Assembly (NCBI GenBank): GCA_029260575.1
Contig: JAJDDB010000009.1
Location: 248,001 to 312,000, forward strand
Source of the DNA: Phycisphaerales bacterium
GTDB lineage: Bacteria > Planctomycetota > Phycisphaerae > Phycisphaerales > SM1A02
Direction: 5' to 3'
Length of the DNA: 64,000 bases
Positions 44,603 to 53,602 of this stretch are shown piece by piece. The translations under genes and the position numbers were made by a program. The number at the start of each line of letters is the position of its first letter. Within the stretch, counting starts at the first letter, position 1. The notes under the pieces were generated by a model. The model was not told where the DNA came from. It did no database searches and saw only the letters and a program-made list of their open reading frames with translations.

Positions 44603-45730
44603 TCAGGCATTGCGCTGTGCGAATGCATTCATAAACTCTGCAAGCGCGGTGCAGCCGGCAGGCGGGAAGGCGTTGTAGATCGATGCCCGAAGCCCGCCGA
44701 CATCGCGATGGCCTTTGAGACCACTCATGCCGTTGGCCAGCGCTTCAGCAATGAAGGCTTTGTCCAGTTCATCGTTTGGCGAGCAGAACGTGATATTCAT
44801 CGTCGATCGGCACTGCGGCTGCGCGACCGGCCGATAGAAACCGCCGGAGTTGTTGATGGCGTCGTAGATGACCTTTGCCTTGGCGTCATTGCGTTTTTCG
44901 AGTGCGGTCAGGCCGCCTTGTTCGAGAATCCACTTGAAGACCTGGCCCATCAGATAGATTCCGAACGTCGGCGGCGTGTTAAGAAGTGACCCCTTTTCTG
45001 CAAGTTTGCCGTAGCTGAACATCGTCGGCAGACCGGTCTTCGCGCGTGCGATGAAGTCCTTGCGCATGATGACCAGCGTCACGCCTGCCGGGCCGAGATT
45101 CTTTTGCGCACCGGCATAGATCATTGCGTGGGCATTGACATTGATCGGCCGGCTGAAGATTTCGCTGCTTGCGTCACAGATCAGAGGCGCAGGTGTCTTC
45201 GGCGGCGCTGAATATCGTGTGCCGTAGATCGTGTTGTTGGAACAGTAGTGCAGATACGCAGCGCCATCGGTCTGTGAGATTTCAGCATCGGTGGGGGTGT
45301 GGTCGTACTTGTGCGCAGCACCGTCGAACGCGATGTTGACGTTGCCAAAGAGTTTCGCTTCCTTGATTGCCTTCGTGGTCCACACGCCGGTGTCGGGATA
45401 ATCTGCAGTGGTGACGGGCGTGAGGAAGCTCATGGGAATCAGTGCGAATTGTGTCGTCGCGCCGCCCTGCAGGAAGAGAATTTCATAGTCATCGGAGATA
45501 TTCGCAATCTTCCGACAATCGGCAACGGTTTCTGCGATGACTGCGTCGAACACCTTGCCGCGGTGGCTGTGTTCCATAATACCGATGCCGGAGTCAGCGA
45601 TGTTCCAGATATCCTGCTGCGCCTGCTTGAGCACGGGTTCGGGAAGTACAGCCGGGCCTGCGGAGAAATTGTAAATCCGTTCGCCGGTGCTGTTCAGTGT
45701 CGTCGGTGCCGATGAAGTCGTGGTCGTCAT
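44603..45730 (-). CDS. serC: Phosphoserine aminotransferase
   Basis: Second step of serine synthesis (3-phosphohydroxypyruvate to phosphoserine), PLP-dependent. 375 residues. FSAGPAVLPEPVLKQAQQDI is the family start; MEHSHRGKVFDAVI and FLQGGATTQFALIPM line the cofactor site, and the PLP lysine is in YAGAQKNLGPAGVTLVI. The C-terminal MSGLKGHRDVGGLRASIYNA is diagnostic. Downstream of serA (65 bp gap) in a minus-strand operon with the DUF1015 gene. Confidence 0.97.
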   Translation of the reverse strand: MTTTTSSAPTTLNSTGERIYNFSAGPAVLPEPVLKQAQQDIWNIADSGIGIMEHSHRGKVFDAVIAETVADCRKIANISDDYEILFLQGGATTQFALIPMSFLTPVTTADYPDTGVWTTKAIKEAKLFGNVNIAFDGAAHKYDHTPTDAEISQTDGAAYLHYCSNNTIYGTRYSAPPKTPAPLICDASSEIFSRPINVNAHAMIYAGAQKNLGPAGVTLVIMRKDFIARAKTGLPTMFSYGKLAEKGSLLNTPPTFGIYLMGQVFKWILEQGGLTALEKRNDAKAKVIYDAINNSGGFYRPVAQPQCRSTMNITFCSPNDELDKAFIAEALANGMSGLKGHRDVGGLRASIYNAFPPAGCTALAEFMNAFAQRNA

Positions 45731-45795
45731 ATCAGGTGTCTTCGTGCGGGCTCGGGGTTGAATACGATTGAGGTACTGGTCAAGTGCAATGGGGA

Positions 45796-47070
45796 TTATC
45801 TGCGGATCTCTGCGATGTCTGCGCTCAGGACATTTTCGTTACTCAGTATTGCGTTGAGATCATCTTCCGTCGGGCGGGCGGTTAGTTGTATGCGCGCACA
45901 TGCTGCGTGTTCACCTTCGTAGATGATGTTTTCCATCTCTTCGACGTTAATACTTGACTGGCCAAGCGTGTAGAAGACATGCGCGAGTACGCCGGGCTTG
46001 TTGAGGTGGCGGACGGTGAGAATGCAGGTGGCAGCGGTGAAACTTGCCTGGTTGACACAATTGGCGACCCGGCCGGTGGCAATATATTGCGTGATGATGC
46101 GTACGGCTTCGTCAGCGATGGCGGTTTGTGCCTGTTCGGTGGATGCGCCGACGTGATGTGTGCCGTACACGCCGGCTTCTTTGACGATTGGATCGCTGAA
46201 CGTCTTGTCGCCGGAAGCAGGTTCGTTTGCGAACACATCGAGACCCGCTCGGACGCTCTTGCTCTTGATTGCTTTGGTGAGGGCGGCTTCATCGACAACA
46301 CTGCCGCGGCTGGTATTGATGAAGAATGCGCCTGGCTTCATTGCCTGACAGAATGTTTCGTCGATCAGTTGTTTCGTCTCGGGGGTTGCTGCGACGTTGA
46401 CGGAAATCACATCAGACATTTTCGCAAGGTTGACGAGACTGCTGCAGTATCCCAGGCCGAGTTGATCGGCTTTTTTTTCCGTGAGACTGCGCGACCATGC
46501 GTAGACGCGCATGTCAAACGCCTTGCCGCGCCGTGCGACTTCAAGGCCGATCTGGCCGAGTCCGACGATGCCGAGCGTGCGGCCAGCCAGGCCGGCAGCC
46601 TTTGAATACTCTTTCTTATTCCACGTGCTGCTGCGCAAGTCTGCGGTTTGATCAGGTATGCGTCGATCACAACTGAGAATCAGACCCCAGACGAGTTCCG
46701 CCACTGCAATGGAATTCTTGCCGGGGCAGTTCGCTATGAAGACGCCGCGTTTGCATGCTGCTTCCAGGTCAATCGTGTCGTAGCCGGCACCCGCGCGAAC
46801 GACGAGGCTTAACTTTCGACCGGCGGTGATTGCGGCTTCGGAAACCTTTGTCGAACGCACAACCACTACATCAGGATTGACAGCAGCGATGACGCGAGGC
46901 AGATCGTCCTCGGTGAGCTCCGGTTGATTGTGTACGGTGCAGCCGGCTGCTTCGAGCGTCTGCATGCCGTGTGGGCTGAACGCATCAGCAATGAGAATCG
47001 TTGCGGCAGCGGCGTTGGCGGCTGCTGATTCTGTCGAAACGGCTTCAGTCATAGTCGATGAAGTGCTCAT
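45796..47070 (-). CDS. serA: D-3-phosphoglycerate dehydrogenase with ACT domain
   Basis: First committed step of serine synthesis. 424 residues. NAD-binding motif GIVGLGQIGLEVARRGKAFD; the substrate/catalytic regions show VVRAGAGYDTIDLEA, FINTSRGSVVDE and the catalytic His in GTHHVGASTEQAQ. The C-terminal 80 residues are an ACT domain (CILTVRHLNKPGVLAHVFYT and VEEMENIIYEGEHA), which in homologues binds serine for feedback inhibition. It sits between the DUF1015 gene (63 bp upstream) and serC. Confidence 0.96.
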   Translation of the reverse strand: MSTSSTMTEAVSTESAAANAAAATILIADAFSPHGMQTLEAAGCTVHNQPELTEDDLPRVIAAVNPDVVVVRSTKVSEAAITAGRKLSLVVRAGAGYDTIDLEAACKRGVFIANCPGKNSIAVAELVWGLILSCDRRIPDQTADLRSSTWNKKEYSKAAGLAGRTLGIVGLGQIGLEVARRGKAFDMRVYAWSRSLTEKKADQLGLGYCSSLVNLAKMSDVISVNVAATPETKQLIDETFCQAMKPGAFFINTSRGSVVDEAALTKAIKSKSVRAGLDVFANEPASGDKTFSDPIVKEAGVYGTHHVGASTEQAQTAIADEAVRIITQYIATGRVANCVNQASFTAATCILTVRHLNKPGVLAHVFYTLGQSSINVEEMENIIYEGEHAACARIQLTARPTEDDLNAILSNENVLSADIAEIRR

Positions 47071-47133
47071 GGCAGCATTGTATAGCGCCTGCGAATGCCG
47101 CGCGGCCCTGCATCAACCGCCTCTGAAATGGCG

Positions 47134-48363
47134 CTACTCCAGGCTGTGTACGAGCAATCCGCTGCGGAGTTTCGGCTCAAACCACGTGCTCTTGGGGGGC
47201 ATGATCAGGCCCGCGTCCGCGACGTCCATGAGTTGCTGCACAGAGGTGGGATACAGTACAAACGCCACCGCAGCTCGCCCGTCGTTGACCATTTCCTCTA
47301 AGCGGGACGGGCCGTGAATCCCGCCGACGAAATCGATCCGTTCATCGGAACGTGGGTCGCCGGTGCCGAGCATGGGTTCCAGTATGCGGCTTTGCAGCAG
47401 CGCGACATCCAGCGATTCAACGGGATCACTTTTGTCGATCAAATCCGGGTTCAGCGTGATCGTATACCACGTACGCTCGAGATACATGCAGAATGTTCCC
47501 GGTTGGGCAGGTGCGGTTGTGGTCGATTGCTGCACGGTGGCGATCGATTGCAACTGGTTGAGAAACTGCTCAGCGGAGAGGTTGTTCAGATCTGCGACGA
47601 CGCGGTTATACGCAAGGATCGTCAACTCGTGGTGCGGAAACAGTACCGATAGGAACCAGTTGTATTCTTCATTGCCGGTGTGGTTGGGGTTGTTCGCGCG
47701 GCGCTGTTCTGCTGCTCGAAACGCACTGGCAGCACGATGATGTCCATCAGCGACATACGCGCATGGCACCCTGGCAAAAGCTGCAATGTATTGTGCGGAT
47801 TTATTTGCACGCCAAACTGTGTGTGTGACGCCATCGGGTGCGTTGAAATGAAACATCGGCCGTTCGTTCGTGTCATCGCGGATCAGATGTTCGAGAGACG
47901 CATCGCGTTTGTATGTCAGGAAGACCGGACCGGTGTGGGCGTTGACTGTGAGGACATGTTTCGTGCGATCGTCTTCCTTGACCTTGCGCGTCTTCTCATG
48001 CTTCTTGATCAGATCGTTGCGGTAGTCATCAACGTGGCAGCAACACACCAGGCCGATCTGCGTGCGATGATTGCGGACCTGCCTATACAGGAAAACGGCA
48101 GGCTCGTCGTCCTGCAGCATCGTGCCCGCCGCCAGAAGTGCCTCGAGATTGGCGCGGGCTTTCGCATAGACCTGCTGGTCATACGGATTGGTCCCCACGG
48201 GCAGATCGATCTCTGAGCGAACCACATGCAGGAAACTCGATGGGTTGTCCGCAGCAAGTTTGCGGGCTTCTTCGGTGTTCACGACGTCATACGGCAGGCT
48301 GGCCACGCGGGCAGCAGTCTGGATATCGGGTCGGATAGCTCGAAATGGATTGATGCGCAACAT
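47134..48363 (-). CDS. DUF1015 family protein in the serine operon
   Basis: 409 residues from the chosen start, MLRINPFRAIRPDIQTAARV, which with ASLPYDVVNTEEAR is the family's typical N-terminus. Later blocks KKHEKTRKVKEDDRTKH and VPCAYVADGHHRAASAF also match the family. The frame extends 70 residues upstream to 48573 but that part overlaps the divergent PilZ-like gene and has no family resemblance. Enzymatic function is not established. It precedes serA and serC on the same strand, an arrangement also known in other phyla (for example Bacteroidetes), which links it to serine biosynthesis. No phosphoserine phosphatase gene lies in this cluster. Confidence 0.88.
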   Translation of the reverse strand: MLRINPFRAIRPDIQTAARVASLPYDVVNTEEARKLAADNPSSFLHVVRSEIDLPVGTNPYDQQVYAKARANLEALLAAGTMLQDDEPAVFLYRQVRNHRTQIGLVCCCHVDDYRNDLIKKHEKTRKVKEDDRTKHVLTVNAHTGPVFLTYKRDASLEHLIRDDTNERPMFHFNAPDGVTHTVWRANKSAQYIAAFARVPCAYVADGHHRAASAFRAAEQRRANNPNHTGNEEYNWFLSVLFPHHELTILAYNRVVADLNNLSAEQFLNQLQSIATVQQSTTTAPAQPGTFCMYLERTWYTITLNPDLIDKSDPVESLDVALLQSRILEPMLGTGDPRSDERIDFVGGIHGPSRLEEMVNDGRAAVAFVLYPTSVQQLMDVADAGLIMPPKSTWFEPKLRSGLLVHSLE

Positions 48364-48571
48364 TTGCGTGTGATCTCTGTTCCTGTTGGTGTGAGGTGTA
48401 GTCCGTAGGTGATCGTATCCGCCCATCGCGGCACCGGGGTCGGCTTGTGGCGGAGAATTGGGGTCAATTGGTTTGTAAGAAGTGTACTGAAACTGTCCTT
48501 CAGAAGGCCCGAGAATGTGACGAAGAACCAGACGATCCGGCCGATCGTCAGCCGCCGGTGGAGGAGTCGTC

Positions 48572-48910
48572 ATGTCCGAAAATCAGCACTTGTTCAACGA
48601 CGAGCAGGACCCGCCAGAAACGCTGCGATTGGAGCGGCGGTCGCTGGATCGATGGGAAGCGCATGGAAGCGCGACTGCAATTTGCCTGGGTGGAGAGCGC
48701 TTTGGGCAGATGCACCAACTGCGTCTTGAGGATTGCTCGGACGACGGCGTCGGTGCTGTCAGTGATTCGGTGCTCGAGCCGGGGACGTTTGTCTCCGTAG
48801 GTTTTCAGACGCCGGGCATGCTCTCACGGCAGGCAGTTGTCCTGCGTTGTCAACCATGCGGCAACGGGTATCGCATCGGCTTGCAGTTTGCGATGCGCCA
48901 GGCTGCGTGA
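48572..48910 (+). CDS. PilZ-like domain protein
   Basis: 112 residues. A conserved-arginine segment (LERRSLDR, R-x3-R type) is followed by LRLEDCSDDGVGAVSD, which fits the D-x-S-x-x-G motif of cyclic-di-GMP-binding PilZ domains, then a VLEPGTFVSVGF strand pattern and GYRIGLQF at the end. Expected to bind c-di-GMP and act as an adaptor. The divergent DUF1015 start is 209 bp away. It is followed at about 600 bp by the pilus/secretion cluster, whose signalling genes also point to c-di-GMP. Confidence 0.7.
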   Translation: MSENQHLFNDEQDPPETLRLERRSLDRWEAHGSATAICLGGERFGQMHQLRLEDCSDDGVGAVSDSVLEPGTFVSVGFQTPGMLSRQAVVLRCQPCGNGYRIGLQFAMRQAA

Positions 48911-49518
48911 TTCGCAACGAGTGGTTTCACAATCTCAAGTTCGTTGGTGGCGGTGTTGAATCTGCGCGCCGTCAATGCGCACGATCTGATTCCCCCACGA
49001 GAGCATCTGGCTGCTATGGCTGCGCGAACGTCCGATCATCATGATGTGATCTATGTGTGCGTGTGAAGACGCTGCAATTACATAGGTGATAAAAACCGGT
49101 CGCATTGGTTGGGCGCTGCGGTAATCATGCCGTTGAGGCAACCTGTTCGAGTTGCGCCGCTGACAGATTGCCGTGATGTGATCTGTTACTCGATGATCGC
49201 TTGCCTCAGGTCGATACGAATCGTGAACTGTTCATGGTAATGGCCATGTTCGAGCAGGTTCGGTGTGCCGGAGGAGGGGACGGCACAACGACGCTGATCG
49301 CAGGCCCATCACAGGAACAGATGTCAATTCCGCATTGCAGCGGCGTTGACAGTTTGAAATTCAGCTTCGGCCGATGGCGGTCGAGCAACACGGAACGTAA
49401 CTGGCGCTGTTGTGAGATTCTCGCAAGCAGCAGTGTCCAGCCGGACCATGGTCAGGGCTTCCGTATGTGACGTCATACACGCGGACCCGTTCGGAGGATC
49501 GAGAAGGAGTAGCTACCC
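48911..49518. other. 608-bp intergenic region upstream of the pilin operon
   Basis: No convincing gene. An 89-codon frame (49201-49470) has no ribosome binding site or family resemblance. An 11-base direct repeat TGATGTGATCT occurs at 49042-49052 and 49174-49184 and could be a regulator site. The promoter and 5' leader of the pseudopilin gene must lie here; no GEMM c-di-GMP riboswitch was recognised. Confidence 0.4.
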
Positions 49519-49917
49519 ATGTATACGCGTTATCGCAACACGGCCCGCAAGGGCTTCACACTCATCGAAATTCTGATCGTCGTGGTTATCCTCGGCATCC
49601 TGGCAGCGATCGTGATCCCACAGTTCACGGACGCTTCCACGCAGGCCTCGGAAGCCAGTGTTCGCAGCCAGCTTCAGACCATTCGTGGTCAGCTCGAACT
49701 GTACAAGGTTCAGAACGCTGATACGTATCCGCTCTTGGTCGCGAACGGCTGGACTGACCTGGTTACCAACGACTACCTGCAGGCAAATCCCAGGAATCCG
49801 CTTATGCCCGCAGGGTCTCAAGACACAGTTTCAGCACCGGCTGGCACAGGTGCCTGGTACTGGGATGGCGATGATCTGACGGCCAACGACGGAGCTGGTG
49901 CCACCTTCGTCGAGTAA
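49519..49917 (+). CDS. Major pseudopilin/pilin (GspG-like)
   Basis: 132 residues. Class III signal: RKG then FTLIEILIVVVILGILAAIV, with cleavage between Gly12 and Phe13 and the required Glu at mature position 5. After the hydrophobic helix come the GspG-like ASVRSQLQTIRGQLELYKVQ helix and a short C-terminal globular part (YWDGDDLTANDGAG). Probably the main subunit of the pilus or pseudopilus. AAGGAG about 10 bases before the ATG. A strong terminator follows, so it is highly expressed as its own unit or as the promoter-proximal gene of the cluster. Confidence 0.9.
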   Translation: MYTRYRNTARKGFTLIEILIVVVILGILAAIVIPQFTDASTQASEASVRSQLQTIRGQLELYKVQNADTYPLLVANGWTDLVTNDYLQANPRNPLMPAGSQDTVSAPAGTGAWYWDGDDLTANDGAGATFVE

Positions 49918-49946
49918 TTAGCGTTTCAACGAAAGCGAAGCAACAC

Positions 49947-49982
49947 AAGACGTCGGCGTGGAAACGCGCCGGCGTCTTTTCG
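49947..49982 (+). terminator. Intrinsic terminator after the pseudopilin gene
   Basis: AAGACGTCGGCG (49947-49958) pairs with CGCCGGCGTCTT (49967-49978) with one G-T pair and an 8-base loop, followed by TTCG after CTTTT. It ends 65 bases past the pseudopilin stop. Confidence 0.8.
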
Positions 49983-50000
49983 ATGTGCGAGATGACAATT

Positions 50001-50024
50001 CGTCGTCCCTGCGCAGGAACGACG
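50001..50024. repeat. REP-like short inverted repeat
   Basis: CGTCGTCCCTGC and GCAGGAACGACG are adjacent and complementary with one G-T pair. It lies 20 bases after the terminator, before the next gene. It could be a dispersed REP-type element or a second stem of the same terminator. Confidence 0.4.
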
Positions 50025-50076
50025 GGAACGAGCCGCGCCCGTGAGGAAAAGGGAATCGCGCTCATTCGGAGTCTTG

Positions 50077-50766
50077 ATGCGTGAATGGACATCCATCCCG
50101 CTGCCTCACGGTCGCAGCTCGTTCCCGGTTCGCCGCGGTGGTGCGACAGCCGGTCTCATCGCAACGCTCGTCGTGTTTAGTGGTCTGGTCACAACTGCGA
50201 TTGTGTTTTCGCCAAAGTTTGCCGGTGCCAGTGCGCATCACAGTGATGTGAAAACTTTGCAGCAGCCGTTGCACGAACGCCAGATCGTGACCAACAGCAT
50301 TGCATCGTTGCTGGGCAGCAGTCACCAGGTGCTGGTGGTACATGATCGGGCTTCTTCGCCGTACTTCGAACTCGTGCTCTGGGTGGATGATCGGTACAAC
50401 CGCGGGACGATCGACCCGGCTGAGATTGCGGTTGTGGCGCATTCTCGTGTGCTGCAGACGGTGACATGGTTCAGCCTCATGCCCGGAGATGTTGCCCATG
50501 AGACGTGGGAATCGCTGGGCAGTGAAGTCCTTCGGATGGAGTTGTTGCAGGAGCCGGGATTTTGCGATCGTTGGCGGGCCCATCATGCGGTTGCGCCGCG
50601 CGTGATATCGACAGGGGTATCGGACCTTACGGTCGAAATTGCGCAACAGGTGGATGCGCATACTGCTGTGTTGAAGTTGGATGTCATATGGCCGGACGAT
50701 TCGACCGATAGTCCGACCGAGACGACTGCGCAGGTGCATGTGGCGCTGCGCGCAGATTCAGATTAG
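50077..50766 (+). CDS. Membrane-anchored protein of the pilus/secretion cluster, unknown function
   Basis: 229 residues. One N-terminal hydrophobic helix (GATAGLIATLVVFSGLVTTA) after a basic stretch, then a soluble region (VLVVHDRASSPYFELVLWVD, IAVVAHSRVLQTVTWFSLMP). No pilin motif and no recognised domain. GGAG precedes ATG 50077; GTG 50041 is an in-frame alternative lacking a site. Spaced 12 bp from the next small gene, so probably part of the operon; it may be a minor assembly component specific to planctomycetes. Confidence 0.55.
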   Translation: MREWTSIPLPHGRSSFPVRRGGATAGLIATLVVFSGLVTTAIVFSPKFAGASAHHSDVKTLQQPLHERQIVTNSIASLLGSSHQVLVVHDRASSPYFELVLWVDDRYNRGTIDPAEIAVVAHSRVLQTVTWFSLMPGDVAHETWESLGSEVLRMELLQEPGFCDRWRAHHAVAPRVISTGVSDLTVEIAQQVDAHTAVLKLDVIWPDDSTDSPTETTAQVHVALRADSD

Positions 50767-50778
50767 GAGCATCTTCCG

Positions 50779-51087
50779 ATGACACGCAGCCAGCTTCGGT
50801 ACCTCAACGCGATTCTGACGGTCGTGGCGTTACTGCTCGGTGTTTTGGTGTGGTCGCAGGTTTCCAGCCAGCCGATCTTTGCCACTGAAGCCGCAGCACA
50901 GTCGCGCACGATTCGAAACTCCTCAGCGACTAAAGGCATTCCAGATGCTGCTTTGCAGCGAGAAAAGATGATCCTGGGCGTTGAAAAGATGACCAAGGCA
51001 GTCGAGGCCCTTTCCAAGGATCTTGACGCGGGCAAGGTGAAGGTCGAAGTGACCAACCTTGACGAAATCAAAATCGAAGTGCGGTAG
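50779..51087 (+). CDS. Small membrane-anchored protein, unknown
   Basis: 102 residues. One N-terminal helix (AILTVVALLLGVLVW) and a soluble C-terminal half predicted helical (KMTKAVEALSKDLDAGKVKV). GGAG 9 bases upstream of ATG. It sits between the unknown protein and the second pseudopilin with short gaps, so it is part of the pilus/secretion operon. Function not recognised. Confidence 0.6.
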   Translation: MTRSQLRYLNAILTVVALLLGVLVWSQVSSQPIFATEAAAQSRTIRNSSATKGIPDAALQREKMILGVEKMTKAVEALSKDLDAGKVKVEVTNLDEIKIEVR

Positions 51088-51113
51088 GCCGAACCCTCAG
51101 GAGGGGTGACATC

Positions 51114-51686
51114 ATGCGCCGAACGTGCGTCTACAAGACAGGTTCATGCAGCGGGTACACGCTTATTGAACTGCTGCTGGTCGTCGGTATTCTCGGCTTG
51201 GCCAGTGCGCTGCTCATTCCGCAGTTAACCAATCGGGATTCGATGGAAGTGCAGGGTGCAGTGCGTCAGATTATTGCGGACCTCAGTTTCGCACAATCAG
51301 ATGCGCTGGCGCACCAAGAATATCGACGTGTGCATTTTTACGACGATGGAAGCGGCTACTGCATCTACCGCGTAACTGATGCGGACTATTACGATCCATT
51401 TGATGAAGATGAGGTCGACTTCATTTTCGACCCGCTTGCAGATTCAGACGAGCAGGGTTTTTACATCGTTCGACTCGGCACGACTGATCGCTTTGAAATG
51501 GTGTCTGTTGGTGCTGTCACGCTTGACGGCGGCAACACCCACATCACGTTTGATGAACTTGGTGGAACGATCGGCGCGCTCGGCTCGCCTGGCACCGGCG
51601 GATCGATCACGGTCATCGGCGGCGATTTCAGCTACCGCATAGATGTCTCTGCGTTTACCGGCAAGCTCACGGTGACGGAGTTGTAA
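51114..51686 (+). CDS. Minor pseudopilin (GspH/FimT-like)
   Basis: 190 residues with a prepilin peptide: SCSG then YTLIELLLVVGILGLASALL, cleavage after Gly14, Glu at mature position 5. The following helix (VRQIIADLSFAQSDALAHQE) and beta-rich C-terminal domain (HITFDELGGTIGALG, FTGKLTVTEL) match minor pseudopilins of the GspH/FimT type. GGAGG 9 bases before the ATG. Confidence 0.85.
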   Translation: MRRTCVYKTGSCSGYTLIELLLVVGILGLASALLIPQLTNRDSMEVQGAVRQIIADLSFAQSDALAHQEYRRVHFYDDGSGYCIYRVTDADYYDPFDEDEVDFIFDPLADSDEQGFYIVRLGTTDRFEMVSVGAVTLDGGNTHITFDELGGTIGALGSPGTGGSITVIGGDFSYRIDVSAFTGKLTVTEL

Positions 51687-51755
51687 GCAAAGCCATTGAG
51701 GCAGCACCTTTGGATGATGCTCTGCGAACGTCGCATAGCGCGAGGGAGGCACTTA

Positions 51756-52925
51756 GTGATTCGTCGGCGGTCTTCGACAACCGGATTGGTCGGCATCGAC
51801 ATGGGCGCATGCGGTGTCAAGTTGTTGCAATTGCGCGAACAAGGCAAGCGGCTGTCTGTGATCGGCGCTGCACGAATAGATCTGTCTCCCGAACACAGCG
51901 GCGAGTCACGGCAGATGCATTCGTTTGCGGATCAACTGCATACGGTGATGACCAGCGGCATGTTTCTAGGTCGCAAGTGCGTTGTCACGCTGCCGCGCGA
52001 TGATGTTCGCGTGCAGGCGGTGCGACTGCCCAGTATGTGCGAGGATGAGCTTGCACAAGCAACCGCCTGGGAAGCGGCGCAGCGATTTGGTATTGAGCGC
52101 GACAAACTCAGTTGCGATTACGTGCGCACCGGAATGCTCGGGTCCAATCAGGAAGGCCGAGAGGAAGTTCTACTCGTGGGAGCGCAGACCGAGCTGATCA
52201 AGGAACGACTCGAACCGATCCTGCAGGCGGGGTTTCGACCGGTTGCGGTGGACACTGGATTTGCTGCGCTTACGCGCGGCTTCAGCCGACGAAACCGGCG
52301 CGAGAATGATCGCGATTCGGTTCGTGCCATCTTGGATGTTGGATACAGCGGATCTGTTATCACCATCATCCGTGGTGATCAGGTCGCGTTCAGCAAATCG
52401 ATCGATATATGCGGCGCGATGTTCAACCAGGTTATTGCGGAGCATCTGCAGATTGAAACGCAAGCAGCAGCAGAATTGCGGGCTGCCCGAATCGCTGACG
52501 CTTCCAATCGACTGGAAGCGCAGGAATCCGATGGCAATCGCACACTTGATCCGGCAACGGACCGCGCGATCTATGAAGCGATCCGCCCGTTGATCGGCAA
52601 GCTGGTCAAGGAAGTCGTGCTGTGCTTACGGTATTACGGTGTGACATTCCGTGGCAGACCGCCCGAGACGATCATCTTGACCGGTGGTGATGCTCTTGAG
52701 CCGCATCTGGCGGAGCTGGTCGAACATAGCTGCAAGTCGCAGACTGCATTTGATGATTCCTTTGGAACGATGGCTGCGCTGCATTCGCAGATCGAGCTCA
52801 AGCTGCATCGAGACCCCGGGCCGGCGGGGTGCTGGGCGCTTGCTGCGGGGCTGAGTATGCGCAATCTCTGTGTCGCGTCGCAGTCGGCTCATCCTGTTGA
52901 GCACAGTGAGGAGCAGGCAGCATGA
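51756..52925 (+). CDS. pilM: Type IV pilus inner-membrane assembly protein PilM
   Basis: 389 residues, actin-like ATPase fold: TGLVGIDMGACGVKLLQL (phosphate-1), then RCTVTL-type text (KCVVTLPRDDVRVQAVRLPS), ILDVGYSGSVITIIRGDQVA (phosphate-2) and IILTGGDALEPHLAEL (adenosine). Cytoplasmic partner of PilN. The GTG start at 51756 is chosen because GGGAGG lies 6 bases upstream; ATGs at 51714-51717 and TTG 51696 are in frame without sites. Its stop overlaps pilN by 4 bp. Confidence 0.9.
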   Translation: MIRRRSSTTGLVGIDMGACGVKLLQLREQGKRLSVIGAARIDLSPEHSGESRQMHSFADQLHTVMTSGMFLGRKCVVTLPRDDVRVQAVRLPSMCEDELAQATAWEAAQRFGIERDKLSCDYVRTGMLGSNQEGREEVLLVGAQTELIKERLEPILQAGFRPVAVDTGFAALTRGFSRRNRRENDRDSVRAILDVGYSGSVITIIRGDQVAFSKSIDICGAMFNQVIAEHLQIETQAAAELRAARIADASNRLEAQESDGNRTLDPATDRAIYEAIRPLIGKLVKEVVLCLRYYGVTFRGRPPETIILTGGDALEPHLAELVEHSCKSQTAFDDSFGTMAALHSQIELKLHRDPGPAGCWALAAGLSMRNLCVASQSAHPVEHSEEQAA

Positions 52926-53602
52926 GGCAGCACTCCATTGACTTGCTCCCGGATTCTATACGACTTCGTTGCCAGGCGCGCGTGCGCACAGGCCAGACGA
53001 TCGGCGCCTTTGCTGCGGTGATCGGTTCGCTCGTGTTGATTATTTCATACGGCAAGTTTGAAGTCACGCAGAGTCAGCGTGAACTCGGACTCATGCGCGA
53101 ACAGGCAAACATTGTCTTGGGTATGGAAGAGCGTGCTTTAGAGCTCGGCACGTCGTACAAGGAAGCGAACGAATACCTGTCGCTGTATCAAAGCGTCGCG
53201 CCGCCAGTTGATGTGAGTTCAGTACTGGCGACCATTATCAATGAACTCCCCGAGAGTGTCTCACTGGATCGTATAGACATTGATGCCGGTGCCAGGGTCC
53301 GGATTCGGACTTCTCGCAGTCGAGGCGCGCCGTCTTCAAGTGATGATGGTCCTGCGCCGCGAATGTTGAATTGCGAAATCGCAGGTTTCGCTGCGAGTGA
53401 TGAACAGGTTGCGGAAATCGTCGATCGATTGCGTGCGCAAGAGCCGTTCGATCGCGTCAGTCTGGATTTCAGTCGGTCGCGAATGGTTCGAGAGACCTCA
53501 GCGCGGGAATTCCGATTGAGCTGTCGAATCGATCTTGAACAGTTGTATGAGGTATCGCCACAGGAATCGGTTGTGGCAACGGCGGAAGGAGCGACGAACT
53601 GA
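52922..53602 (+). CDS. pilN: Type IV pilus/T2SS assembly protein PilN-like
   Basis: 226 residues. Starts with a short cytoplasmic PilN-like N-terminus (SIDLLPDSIRLR, the INLLP-type motif bound by PilM), a single membrane helix (GAFAAVIGSLVLIISYG), then a coiled-coil stretch and a periplasmic ferredoxin-like domain (SVLATIINELPESVSLDRID). ATGA overlap with pilM and one-base overlap with pilO indicate translational coupling. Confidence 0.87.
   Translation: MRQHSIDLLPDSIRLRCQARVRTGQTIGAFAAVIGSLVLIISYGKFEVTQSQRELGLMREQANIVLGMEERALELGTSYKEANEYLSLYQSVAPPVDVSSVLATIINELPESVSLDRIDIDAGARVRIRTSRSRGAPSSSDDGPAPRMLNCEIAGFAASDEQVAEIVDRLRAQEPFDRVSLDFSRSRMVRETSAREFRLSCRIDLEQLYEVSPQESVVATAEGATN

Noticed and set aside
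44357-44989. 210-codon plus-strand frame
   Set aside because: It runs antisense across the end of serC and the small membrane protein and contains no motif; serC is certain.
48364-48573. Extended N-terminus for the DUF1015 protein
   Set aside because: The family start MLRINPFRAIRP is at 48363 and the extension overlaps the start of the divergent PilZ-like gene.
49201-49470. 89-codon frame before the pseudopilin gene
   Set aside because: No ribosome binding site, no recognisable motif, and unusual composition compared with neighbouring genes.
48911-49518. c-di-GMP (GEMM) riboswitch before the pilin gene
   Set aside because: Looked for because of the c-di-GMP genes nearby, but the conserved GEMM-I core was not found.
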